NCBI GenBank assembly: GCA_033557675.1
Contig: JAWQRM010000145.1
Coordinates: 1 to 28,521 of the forward strand
Length of the DNA stretch: 28,521 nucleotides
Reading direction: 5' to 3'
Source: Coptodactyla brooksi
Taxonomy: Eukaryota > Arthropoda > Insecta > Coleoptera > Scarabaeidae
A model generated the notes under the pieces. The model saw nothing but the letters and a program-made list of their open reading frames with translations. It did not search any database and was not told the origin of the DNA. Both the position numbers and the translations under genes were made by a program. Of this stretch, positions 9,791-23,000 are shown piece after piece. The first letter of the stretch is position 1. Each line of letters opens with the position of its first letter.

Positions 9791-10120
9791 TTGACTCTAT
9801 GTATTGTGCGTGAATGGGCCCATTGTGCTACCCCCAGAGGTTATGTGTATATGCTGCATCCTTGCAGATAGTCACCAAATTATCACGGCCCTGCTAGCCT
9901 CGTCAGGCATCATCAACATGAATGTGCTATTTCCCTTCCCCTTCTAGCTAAGATAAGTGTCACCTATCAGTGGCACCACAACCTGTATGTTCCTGCAACC
10001 TTCTACAATATGCTAACTTGTGCCTTTCTGATGTTATTATTGATCTCTGATGATTATCAGAGATCACATGGGGAAACAACTCCGGAACCTGCCAGGCATG
10101 AGGCTAAGTCCAACCAACTG
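9790..10120. repeat. GC-richer block, probable unassigned repeat
   Basis: This stretch is visibly richer in G and C than its surroundings (for example GGGCCCATTGTGCTACCCCC and CCTGCTAGCCTCGTCAGGC). It contains a hairpin at 10041-10066 with 11-bp perfect arms (TGATCTCTGAT) and a 4-nt loop. I cannot assign it to a family, and no long frame crosses it. Confidence 0.35.
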
Positions 10121-10772
10121 TGACTTGTTTTTAAAAATATACCTTTCATACCTCGAAAATTAGTCAACCTATTAAAGATGTGTTAAGTCCATTACATTCT
10201 GCTCAAGTTTATTTTATTTCGTCTTTTAAAACAATTTATAATTAATTAATGTTTGGAATAGATATTATTCAAAATGGAAATGATTAAAGTAAAAGCTCAT
10301 ATATGTGATTAATTTTCTTAGTTTCAAACTCAAGTCAGTATTTTGATTTAATACTTTATCTAATTTTGATGGTTCGTTATCATCAAAATTGGTTTATTTA
10401 AATTCTTTTATGAAAACAATAGAAATGAGGATTGTTAAATTATACAAATCATAATTAAATAATACTTTATGTATTTATAAATTACTAACTGTAAAGGCTT
10501 TTGATTGAGAACTTAGAATTATATCAAGAGTGATGACTTCAATTAAGATAAAGGGTAAACTATTACTCACACAATATGTATTGATAATAGATAATACAGA
10601 TAAATGTAAGATAGGCAGTGAACATTTTGTGGCCATATGTACAGGTGGAAAAATGTTTTATTCTTGTGCAAAGTGATTTAGAAAAAAAACTGCAAAATGA
10701 CGACTGTCGGGGTGGTGCGTACAACTGTAATTAGTAAAAATACTTTTAAATTTCGCACTTTTGTTTTTGTAG

Positions 10773-11033
10773 GGGGATTTCATATGGATCAACCCTACCA
10801 CTAGAGGGGAATTTGACGTTCCCTCTGGTGGGAAAGTGGTTGCCATTGAATCCAAGAGAATTGGCATCATGACGGACGCGGGAACGAAAATATACATCGG
10901 AAAAGAACAGGTGTACAAGCCCATACATATAACTTCTATCAAAGTAGTCGAAGATATGATCAATTTAGGCGATTTACAAGAGTATTCTATTCTAAGAAAC
11001 TTGTATATAAGGTATATGGATAAACTAATTTAT
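10773..11033 (+). CDS. Myosin VII exon: N-terminal SH3-like subdomain and motor start
   Basis: The exon opens after TTTTTGTAG with GDFIWINPTTRGEFDVP, the position where myosin VII genes commonly place a phase-0 boundary directly after the initiator segment. It includes HITSIKVVEDMINLGDLQEY and RNLYIRYMDKLIY. The donor is TAT|GTAGGT, phase 0. An internal ATG at 10836 is not the start, because homology continues upstream to the acceptor. Confidence 0.93.
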
Positions 11034-14000
11034 GTAGGTACAATATTTAATTATGTATGTCATAAATTTATATTATAAATATTTTTAGACTTATACAGGG
11101 TCTATGTTGGTTGCTATAAATCCTTACGAAATTTTGCCAATATACAGTAACGCTATCATTAAAGAGTATCATGATAGAAGAATTGGTGAACTACCACCTC
11201 ATATCTTCGCAGTTGGAGACAATTCGTACACGGATATGAGATCTACTAATAAGAATCAATGTGTTGTCATAAGGTAAGTATTTTATCAGTTATGTTGTCA
11301 TAATGTATTTTTTTAAAACTATAATTTTTTTAAGTTTTCGTTATCATATCTTATATAACTCGTTTGCCATTTTTGCGCTCATTATCTCGTTAATATCTCA
11401 GTTGATACAAAATGCTTCTTACATTCGTTTCATACACTAGCTCTGGTTACATCCAATTCATTTAATGAATCTCGATTTCTTTGTAGCCTAATTGTGGAGA
11501 AAGCATTGTTTGATTGATATCTTTATCACTTTCATGATGTCATATCAATCTTGCTATTTAATCTGATGAATTGCATTATCAGAAATTACTTATTAGGGAA
11601 GCATTATTTTTGGAATCATTGAAATTTGTCTTTTTTACAAAATGGCATAAAATTGTATTATTTGAAGTATGGACCTCGTATACAAACTAATCATATAAAT
11701 GCTCCAAACATTGATTTTGTTTTTATATTTGTCATTGACATAGATTAATTAAATTTACCCAAAATAGAAATCAAATTTACCTTATGTTGTTTAGTTCCTT
11801 TGATCTTATTATTGTTTTCATTGTTTTTCATTCGAAGACTTTCATTTTCTCAGCCTTGTAGAACACTACTGGCAGAATTGTAGTCACGTAAATACTTAAT
11901 TTTGTCTTATTACGTAGTTTTATTGCTTTAGATAGCCTGATATTAGAATAGAAAGTCTTCATTAGTTAGCAGACTTCTTGATTGTGTTTCTACTTCTATA
12001 CTTTTTACAGTTTTTCTCAGTTTCCTTGTCGCCCTTACAACGAAACTAAGAAAAAGGCAGATATTTTGTAATATCGTTAGTATAAGTCATCTACTATACT
12101 AAATACTGTTATCACTTGCACTACATTTTTGTTGAATGTACTTATTAACTATAGTGTTAATAACGTGTCACTCTATTTATCTGTATACTATCCTTCAAGC
12201 TTTGTATTATGAACTTGTTAAATGCCTTTTTGATGCTTGATAAACAGCATATGCCTTTTTCATAATTTAATTCAGAGTGTGAATTGCATCACTGAATCCT
12301 ATTACTAGTATTATCCTATTAATAGTATTATCCTAATACTATTGATCTTCCTTTACTTGAATCTATGTTGCTCTAATCTTTTTTTAATTATCATAATTAG
12401 TAATTTATAGGCAACATTTAATAGCTGTAATTTTCACTGATGATTTGATGTTAACTTATAACTACTGCTTTTTTGTTTTTAGTTTTTGAATTACTAAAGT
12501 TAGTTCTTCGCATTTTGATTCTTTTGTCATTATCTTTTCTCTACCTCTCTCTTATCATTCTGTCTCCATTGGTATGTCTTCCTCTTTATCATCAGCATAT
12601 GTTTTTTTTTTATTTTTAGTTTTCATTCTGCCCTTTATATACACTAATTACATTACAATTATTGCTATTTCTATAATTATGTTTTATTTTAGTGGTGAGA
12701 GTGGTGCAGGAAAAACCGAAAGCACTAAATTAATCCTTCAGTATTTGGCTGCGATAAGTGGCAAGCATTCGTGGATCGAACAGCAAATCCTGGAGACGAA
12801 TCCGATTTTGGAAGCATTCGGTAATGCGAAAACCGTTCGAAACGATAACTCTTCGAGATTCGGCAAATACATCGACATTAATTTCAATAAAAACGGAGCT
12901 ATCGAAGGTGCAAGGATAGAGCAGTATTTGCTGGAAAAGAGCCGTATTGTGTCGCAAAATCCCGGCGAAAGAAACTACCATATCTTTTACAGTATGCTAG
13001 CTGGACTGAACAAAGATGAAAAGAAGACTTTGGAATTGGGCGATTCCGAACAATATGTTTACTTAAACAGTGGAAAGACTCTAACGTGCGCCGGGAGAAA
13101 CGAAACCGCAGAATTCGCTGATATTAAAGCAGCGTTTAAAGTATTGAATTTCACTGATAAAGATTCGTGGGATATCTTCCAATTGTTGGCTACGATTTTG
13201 CATTTTGGAAACTTAAAATATAAATCTGTGACCGTCAAAAATATGGATACGTCAGAAATTTCAGATAGCTCAGCATTGAATCGAATAGCGCTGTTTTTGG
13301 GAACAAATAAATATGACTTATCAGAAGCACTAACACATAAATCAATATTTGCCCACGGAGAAAGAGTAACAACAAATTTATCTAAAGAGCAGGCGCTTGA
13401 ATCCAGAGATGCCTTTGTTAAAGGGATTTATGGAAGAATGTTTATATATTTAGTAGAGAAGATAAATATTGCTATTTACCAACCAAAATTATCAAAGAAA
13501 ACGTCTATTGGAGTTTTGGATATTTTTGGATTTGAAAATTTTGAAATGAATAGTTTTGAACAACTGTGTATAAATTATGCTAATGAAAACCTCCAACAAT
13601 TTTTTGTTCAACACATTTTCAAGTTGGAACAAGAGTACTACACAAAAGAAGGTATTAATTGGAAACACATTGTCTTTGTTGATAACCAAGACATTCTGGA
13701 TGTGATTGGAATGAAACCTATGAATATGATGGCTTTGATTGACGAAGAATCTAAATTTCCTAAGGGAACAGATTTTACCATGCTTTCAAAACTTAATTCC
13801 ACACATTCAAATAAAAACATGTACATCAAGTCCAAATCTGATTTAGAGCCTACTTTTGGCATCAGTCACTTTGCTGGCGTCGTTCAATATCATGTTCCAG
13901 GTATGAACAATTTGTTTCATAAGTTCAATAAGCTGACTATAATAATACCTTTTTAGGTTTCTTGGAGAAGAATCGCGATTCGTTCAGTCAAGATTTGAGG

Positions 14001-17000
14001 GAGTTGATACAACAAAGTTCAAATGAATTTTTGAAGAAAGTTTTTGACACGGATCTCAAAGAAGATATGAAAGCCAAAAAAACTTTGTCATCACAATTTA
14101 GATATTCGTTAGACGCTTTGATGAAAACTCTCAATAGTTGCAGTCCATATTTTGTTAGGTGCATTAAACCTAATGAAAACAAAAAACCACTTGTAAGTAT
14201 ACTATTAGTGACAAAATAATGTTCGTTTATTTGTGGGGCAATAAGGAGAAATTATAATCAGTGTAGTACAATTTCCTTTCCTTTGTTCGTAAGAATTGTG
14301 TTTGACAAATTTTGTTTTCAAGAAATTGAGCTTGTATTATAAATGATTGATTTTTTTATGAAGATTGTTATTATTTGTATGAAGTAAAACAAAGTTGTCA
14401 TCACACTTTATTTTAAAAATTTTTGAAAAGTTAACTGTTGCCTACAAGAAAGTTATTAACATTTTAAGCATGTGCTCTAACTCATATTTTTGTTACCTAT
14501 TCTTTGCAATTCATTTTTGTAAAACAGTTTTCAACATTTAAACTTCCAAATCTTAATTTTAAAAAATTACAACCAACTCACGAAATTTCTTTTAATTATT
14601 TACAGTCAGTTGATACATGTACAACTTGGGAACTAACCTAGTGTACTTTTTTTAATACCGTAAAAACAGAATTAAAACATTAATTGTTTATGTCAAATGA
14701 GATGGAAAGGGATTAATAATTTTGTTCCAAATTAAATATTGTATGATACGTTTTCTTGCTAAGAAATGTTTTAAACATAAAGAAAATGGGAATATACTTC
14801 CCATATTATATGATTTCGCACAATCAAAGAGCATATAATAATAATAAATGTTGAAAAAAGAACAAACAACCAAATATATATAATAGTAATAAATGTTAGA
14901 AAAAGAACAAATCAAAATCAAGAAAGAAAGTTCACATAGAAACTAACAAATCCAAGTATAGGCATTTGTCATACATGAATTTGAATTTTAGGTCATAATT
15001 ATTGGTACAGTGCTGCCAGTAGCATGTTACTGCGTTAGCAGTAGCATATTACTGTAACGTTCAAACTGTACACATAATTCGGAAGAGTTGTCTAAAGATA
15101 TCTAGCTTTTAAATGTTCTAAATAATGAGGTTCGGAAATATTATCAATCAATAAATACTGATGTCAAAAAAGAATGTTAAAAGATACTTAAAATAAAAGC
15201 CTACAGTATACCTATAGATGTGATTTAAAACATAAAATTTTATAAAGCCAAAAGCTAAAATTTTGTGTTTTAACTTTCATTATACATTTTGATACAGCAT
15301 ACAAATTTTAAATTGAATATGCGCAGCGTTGTTATCTGTGTTATAAATTATTAGATTATAATTTATAATGTAATTTGTAAGTATAATTTTTTTAAAGTAA
15401 ATGTAATTACTACATTTTAGTAACAAAAGGCTTGTATTACAAGTGATCGTGATTCGATTGTGTTTTTCGTAACAATTCAACATATTTCTCCAAAATTGAA
15501 AGATTTTCTGTAGAAGTGTTACGTAATAACATGCTTTATTACCTTAAATGCGAAGAAAAACTATAACTCCTTTATTTTGCATGTAATACCAGAATATACG
15601 ATATAATGATGATATTTTGCATATAATATCAGAACATACTATAAAATTAATACTATGTATCATAAATATACCTTCAAACTCCTTACCAGAAGCGCTTTCT
15701 TGAGAATTTATGAAATTATAAAGAAAAAAATAAATTATTTTGGATGCACATATCAGAAATCAAGCTGATTTGTATATCTGGAGCAAAAAAACTTAATTTT
15801 ATCAATCTTGGTCCGCTTATTTTGTGGACCTTGTTTATGTTACACGTTTAACATAAAATTTTATTGTATATATAGGGTATTTTAGGAGAAATGGTAATGT
15901 TTGAGGATATGAAAATCTATGATTTTCTACTAAAACTAAAACTAACAAAACTCTAAAACTAACAAACACCTCAAGCAGACCAACACTGTTTTAATACTCG
16001 ACATTTGTGTGGGTTTACCTAATAAACCTTCTTCAGGAGATTCTCCTGAAGAAGGTTTATGAGATGAACTGAAACATATGTCCAGTATTCAAACAATGTT
16101 GTGATTCATGTGTTTGCTAGTTTTAGAGGAATAGTAATAGTTATTTTTATTGTAGCTTTAGGGTGAAACCATAAACAGTCATTCAATGGTAAATGGATAT
16201 GCATGCTTCTTTGCTTGGTCTTCTCTGATTCATAAATGAATCAATTAGAGAGCACATGTATCAGGTTCACACAACTTGAACTTAGAATTACTATTTCTCT
16301 TGGTATATCCTACCTAGTATTATTATGAAATAATTACAATTTTTCAATTTTAATTATTCAATTTTTAATATTTTTCAATTGTTATAATGAATATGTTGTA
16401 CTAATTTATTTTTTCCTGCAGGAATTTGATCGTGCATTGTGCTGCCGTCAACTAAGATACTCGGGAATGATGGAAACTGCAAAAATTAGACAAGCGGGTT
16501 ATCCGATACGTCACGACTACTTTGACTTTGTCAACAGATTCCGCTACTTAGCAACAAACGTTACTCCTGCTCACATAGGAGACCCGAGGGAATCCGCTAA
16601 GAAAATTTGCACCACGGTATTTAAGGAGGGCCAAGATTATCAACTGGGAATGACTAAAGTGTTCTTGAAACATGGCGATAACGAATTCTTGGAGCAAGAA
16701 CGCACTAAGATTCTCAGCAAATACATAATCACTTTGCAAAGGCACATTCGCGGCTTTATTTGCAGAAGACGTTACGTTAAAATTAAGTGGGCTGCTTTAG
16801 TTATACAAAAGCATTGGAGAGCACGCGGTTACAGGTCGCGGTACCTAAAGATGAAGAATGGATATCAGAGATTACAGGCTTGTATAGTACAAACGCAATT
16901 GAGAAATCAGTTTAAATTCAAGAGGCAACTAATTACAAGAATTCAAACAAACTGCAGGGGTTACATTGCAAGGCAAAAGAAACCAATGGGTCATATTTAC

Positions 17001-20000
17001 GGTATAATCGCTTATAGGAAAGAGGAGGAGCAAGCACTTAAGAAGGCTGGACATAAGAATTATAAGCATATGGCTGAAGTTAACATGCAAAAACGGTTGG
17101 CAGAAATTGACCGCACTTACATGGTGAAGGAGGAAGATTTGCACGAAAACCATGCTAAGGACAGTGAATTTGTTGCTAAAGTTTTCGAATTTTTGGAGAA
17201 CGACGTTTCTCCAACTCCAGATAAGAATATGGTAAGAATTGAAGACAAATGGTTCAAAATTTATTTATAATAGATATAAGTATCATTTGATTGTTAGAAA
17301 TGCTCATGTCATATGTTTGTTATATTTTAACTACAGAATTTTAGTGATCTCTGAAACTCCATGTGAATTTTCTTATTATTACCATTGATCACAACACAAA
17401 ATACGATAAAATATCATCAATTAATTTGGTTTTAATCTGCTGCATTAATATTAATAGTAACTATCAAAATTTGCATTTTCCGTGCCAAGAATATAAGAAT
17501 TATAACGTTCTTTTTGAGCTTGTACGGCAGTTTTTATCCACCGCTTCATTCTTTAATAGACTTTCAGCTGGTGAGCATTATTTCGTGATATGTAATCTTC
17601 AATAGTTCGCAACCGAGCCACAAAATTAAAACTTCTTGTAAAATAGTCCATTACCATGATCTGTTACTGTCATCCACATGTCATATTCAATTATTTCTCT
17701 TGTTCTCTTCTGTTGATATTAATTTTGTTCTTTCCTGTATTAATCTTCATATTCTTCACCCCCAGTTTGCTTGTTATGCTCTTATGCACCTTGAATTTTA
17801 ATGGCCAATTTTCTTAGGTAACATAATTTATTTTGCACTTCTTCCCGTACCTCCGTATGATGTGATACATTTTCCGTAAGACTCATTCTAATTTTTTCAG
17901 TATTATTTACATTTGAAATGTGCTTACTACACGTACTGCCCGTAGTTTTAGGCATATCTGTACACCATCACCTATTCCAAAGTTAAAATACGATGAATAA
18001 ATTTGACAATGCTTCAGTATTATCAGTAGGTGCTTTATAGATCAAACAACTACTTATAAATTTATAATAATATTGATTAATTTATTCTCTATTTAATAAA
18101 GATATAATCGAAATATTTATCTTTCATTTCTTTATTATTGTTTCTGCCAATGATATAAATCTTTAAAAAATAATTACAATATGAGCATCTCTCGCAAAAA
18201 TGTAACAAATGCACTACACCTCTAATAAGTAATGTCGCGAAAACATCCATTCTGATCTAAATATACGTGAATTTTTATCAGATAATGTGCCTAATTCGCT
18301 GAATCTCTTCATAAAATTGATAAAGGTTAGCAGAATAGCAAACATGTATAAAATCTTATCTCTATAGAACTAATTCCATAGAGTTTTGTTTGTACAGTCA
18401 TAATCTCCTTATCCCTTATCTTATAATGTAGTATTTTTCTTTTTTATTTAGCCGGCACAAAAACCTAAACCTGAAATATTCCCAACTGAAGATGAACAAG
18501 ATGAGAAAGAAGATCTTTCAGCATACAGTTTTAACAAATTTGCCGCCACGTACTTTAGGAAGAATGTTAATCATTATTATTCGAAGAAGCCACTGAAGGA
18601 ATCCATTTTAGAATTGCCTACGCCCGATGATTTGCTCGCAGCGCAGGCCCTCTGGATCACCATTTTACGTTTCACTGGTGACTTAACCGAACCAAGAGAG
18701 GCTACGGTGAAAGATCATGACTCGGTGATGAATAAGGTCACTGAAACATTGAGTAGGAGTTTCACTAATAGAAAAGAATTTAAGGTATTTATTTATGGTT
18801 AAAAAATTTTTTTTCGCCTATGGGCAAACCGACAATTGCGAATATGATGCGCTTTCGTAGAACTAGCTGAAAATTAGATAGAAAGGTGTCTCACTAATTA
18901 TTTAATAAGCACTGAAAAAATATATTATCACATTGTTCTCGTCAACCGACTCTTATACGAATGACAAGAAAAGATTTGCTCATCAGTCAAAAAACATGGG
19001 GCTGACATCAGATTACAGAAGAATTTTTTAATTAGAGAAGCTTAATGTCGTTAAGCTCCTCTACTTAACGTTACTGAATTAAAATTCAATGATAAATGAC
19101 ACTAAGGGACATACAGCTGTTCATAAAAGTGTTTGTACATCCGTCTAAAATATCAAGGTATTGAAAAAGTAATTTCGGTTTTTCTTGCATTAAATAAAGC
19201 AATTATATATATTCCATTTCGCTCAATAATCTTGCCATCTTTCTGTCAAGTTTATGATTCCATGTCGATAGAATGTCTGGTTCTTATCAGCAAAAAAACT
19301 GAAACAAGTATGATCATCATCATCACAGCATCATCATCATTGAAAGTTTTACTATTTAAGGAGTTTTGGAAAGATCGAAATAAATGGTATCTGATGGTGT
19401 GAGGTCAAGGCTATATGATAGATGTGAAATCATTTCTTAACCAATGTCCAATAATTTTTGTGCAAGTCACTAAAGATATGTGTGGCCTTGCCTTATCATA
19501 GTTATACTTCGTTTAATTTTACTAGTTTTACTAGTTGTACACATCTGAATTAATCTTTCGTTTCCTTGGAAGCAGCCTTTTGTGGTTGATGTTAATGTAA
19601 ACAATCCACTTCTTATCACCAGTTATCATTCATTTCGAAAATGGATTATTCTCATTACTTTTGAACCTCTTCCAATTCATGCGGAACTGAAATATCAAAC
19701 TGTTTAATGAATCCAAGCTTCTGCAAATGCTTGTTGATGGTTGAAAAATGAATTTGACCATTTTCACTATTCTTAGGTACTGAAACATGCCAATCTGATT
19801 CCATTATGGCTTTAATTTTGTCGTAAACTTTTTGAGTGAGAAATTTCAAGAATGAAATTTGGTAAATCAATTCTTACAAGTACGTTCCATTAAGACATCA
19901 AGACAATAAATTTCACATATCTTTTTACAAAAATACCAAACTAAGACTCAAACTTCAGGAGTGTATTATATACATAAAAATAATGTAAAAAGACTCATAT

Positions 20001-23000
20001 GTTCTTATCTGATTTGTATTTGTTTTCAAGTTATAGCGTAATTAAAAGAAATTATCTAGCGTTCTACTGGTATGCACAGTTTCGCAAAATGAGAGTATGC
20101 CAGGTTCAAGGCTCAAAAACAAGTAATAATTTTGTTGTTTTGACAATATGTCAGTTTATTTTGACAGTGATTGATCGTACATTTACGAATTTGTTTGATT
20201 AAAGTGTTACAAAATGCCAGCCATGTCTTCAAATTTAGAATATGCGAATATGGTGTTTGTTTATGGGTTCTGTAATGGAAATGCTAGAGCTGCCGTTGAA
20301 GAATATCAGAGTATTTATCAGAGTTTTCAACAAATTGTGCGAGACCAGAAAAGCTTCCTAGTGAACATGCGAACAAGGTGATCGACAAGATTTAGAAGAA
20401 GTACGCAATATCCTGGATTTAGTAGAAGAAGATACAACGACCAGCTCATGAAGAATTAGTACCCAATTGGGCATCCTACAGAAAAGAGTAATAGACAAAC
20501 TCCACGAGCAAGGCTTACATCCATATCATGTACAAGAAGTACAACACCTACAACTGGAAGGTTATGCTAAATGGAATTTTGTTGGTGGATAATTAACAAT
20601 CATCGTATTGTATCGCATATACTTTTTACAGATGAAGCAACATTTACCCGTGACAGTATTAATAATACTCATAACTATCATGTATGGTCAGACGAAAATC
20701 CCCACACAACAGTCGAAAGTAATTTTCAACATAAGGTTTCTTTACTAAATGTGTAGTGTGGTATGCTTGATAATTATTTAATTGGCCCTTTCATTTTCGA
20801 TAATGGCCTCACAGGAAACCACTACTTAAATTTTCTACAAAACGAATTACAAGGACTACTACAGAATGTTCCTCTAAAAATCAGAATACAAATGTACTAC
20901 CAGCAGGATGGAGCTCCTGCACATTTTGCTCAACAGGTCAAGCGACATTTGGACAAAATATTTCCAGGGCGTTGGATTGGTCGCGGTGGTCCTATTAATT
21001 GGCCTCCAAGATCCCCAGACCTTATACCATTAGATTATTGTCTATGGGGCTTGTGATTCACTAATTCAACGTATTCGAAATACTGCAGCCGATATTAAAA
21101 TAAACAGAAGTGGATCAATTAGGAGAGCAACAGGTGCTCTTCTTAGAGGAAGCAGAAAATGTTTAGAGGTCAATGGTGGTATTTTTGAACATTTAATAAA
21201 AGAACACTAGAAATTTTGTTTTATCCTATGACTTGAAAACAAATACAAATCGGATAAGAACATATGAGTTTTTTTACATAATTTTTATGTATATAATACA
21301 CTCCTGAAGTTTGGTGTGTTCCTCCCCACTATATTTTATCATGGTATTTTCAAGTATTTTCAAATAACAAGTTTTCCATTACCAGTTATGATTCATATTA
21401 CTTATACTAACAGTAACTCTTACACGATCTGTAAACAGATCTTAAGGCACACAATTTTGGAAAAGCAATGGCAGCAGACATAGAATATCAAAAATGTTAT
21501 ACAAGAATTCTTATCCCTATTAATGCTTATAAATTTCTTCCACAATATACTTGTAAATAATTGTCACTGGTCTGCATTTAACGTATTAATGATAAATAAC
21601 AGATGACAACGCCTGGAGTGATTGAAAAGAAAAAACATTTTAACTGTTCAAGACCATTCAAGATGTTTAAGGAATGAAAACTCTACTATAAAAATATTAA
21701 AATACCCCGTAGGCATGTAACTAATTTAAAGTTTCTTTTTGTATATATTTCTATTATTCTTCTTTGTACTTTAGGAAATAATGAAACAAGAACAAGCCTA
21801 CTCAAAATACAACAAAGTAGAAAGGCAAAAATACATCAATTTAACATTGAAGCGAAAGAACCAACTTTTGGAAGACGTAAAACAAGGACTTGTGGAAGAT
21901 ACTTTTGCCAGCACTTATTACAATGATTGGATTTACAATCGTCGAACGACAAATATGGAGAAAGTACATTTCATCATTGGGCATGGTATCTTAAGATCAG
22001 AACTTAGAGATGAGATATTCTGTCAGATTTGCAAGATTCTAACCAACAATCCTTCAAAACCGTCCTATGCGAGAGGTTGGATCTTATTGGCACTTTGCGT
22101 TGGTTGCTTCACTCCATCGGAAAAATTGATCAATTACTTAAGAAGTTTTATCCATGATGGACCGCCCGGATATGCGCCCTATTGCGAAGGACGGCTAAAC
22201 AGGAGCTTCAAGAATGGATTGAGAACGCAACCGCCAAGTTGGTTGGAGTTACATTCGACCAAAAACAAAGATCCGATTATTCTGGATATTACCTTCATGG
22301 ATAAAAAATCAATGACCGTTGAGGTGGATTCTGCCACAACTTCTGAAGAAATCTGCAAACACATTGCACAAAATTTGAGTATTAGAGATACCTTTGGGTT
22401 CTCCTTGTTCATCACCCTGTACGACAAAGTTATGTCACTGGGAAGTGAAAATGATCACGTTATGGATGCTGTATCACAATGTGAACAGTACGCTAAGGAA
22501 CAAGGAAAACAAGAAAGAATTGCACCATGGAAATTATTCTATAGAAAAGAAATCTTTACGCCATGGCACGATCCGAATGAAGATCCAGTTGCTACTGATC
22601 TAATTTATGCACAGATCATTCGAGGAATGAAGTATGGTGAATACAGATGTCCGAATGATGCTGATGTTGCTACGTTGATTGCTCAACAGTATTATATTGA
22701 GAATGGTGCAGTTATGAATCCAACAGTTTTGCATACGAGGATAGGAGAGTATACACCAACTTATATTGTACAGAAAGGTGACTTTAGCAACGAATGGGAA
22801 AAGAAAATCATTGATGCTTTCAATAGAAGTGCATGCGTTAAAGATAAAAACCCACCTCTTAAAGCTAAGGCAGATATTGTAAAGTATGCAAAGCATGTTT
22901 GGCCAATACTTTTCTCTAAATTTTACGAAGCAATCAAAGTGTCTGGTCCAGAACTTCCAAAAGATAACATGATTATAGCTGTAAATTGGACTGGTGTTTA

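Larger units (their letters stand above)
18785..21774 (+). other. Myosin VII intron, 2990 bp, filled with transposon relics
   Basis: The largest intron of the gene. About two thirds of it is a mariner relic (about 19150-19890) followed at once by a Tc1-like element (19949-21313). The outer parts show nothing recognisable. Confidence 0.8.

Noticed and set aside
12574..12692. Upstream extension of the motor ORF as an alternative myosin N-terminus
   Set aside because: It is hydrophobic, AT-driven sequence that runs through the polypyrimidine tract into a clear acceptor, while the true upstream motor exons are found at 10773-11273 with matching phase.
19133..19402. 89-codon plus-strand ORF
   Set aside because: It lies antisense to recognisable mariner transposase blocks, so it is a shadow frame of the relic.
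22179..22896. Antisense and shifted ORFs inside the large myosin exon
   Set aside because: Shadows of the real reading frame; no family resemblance.
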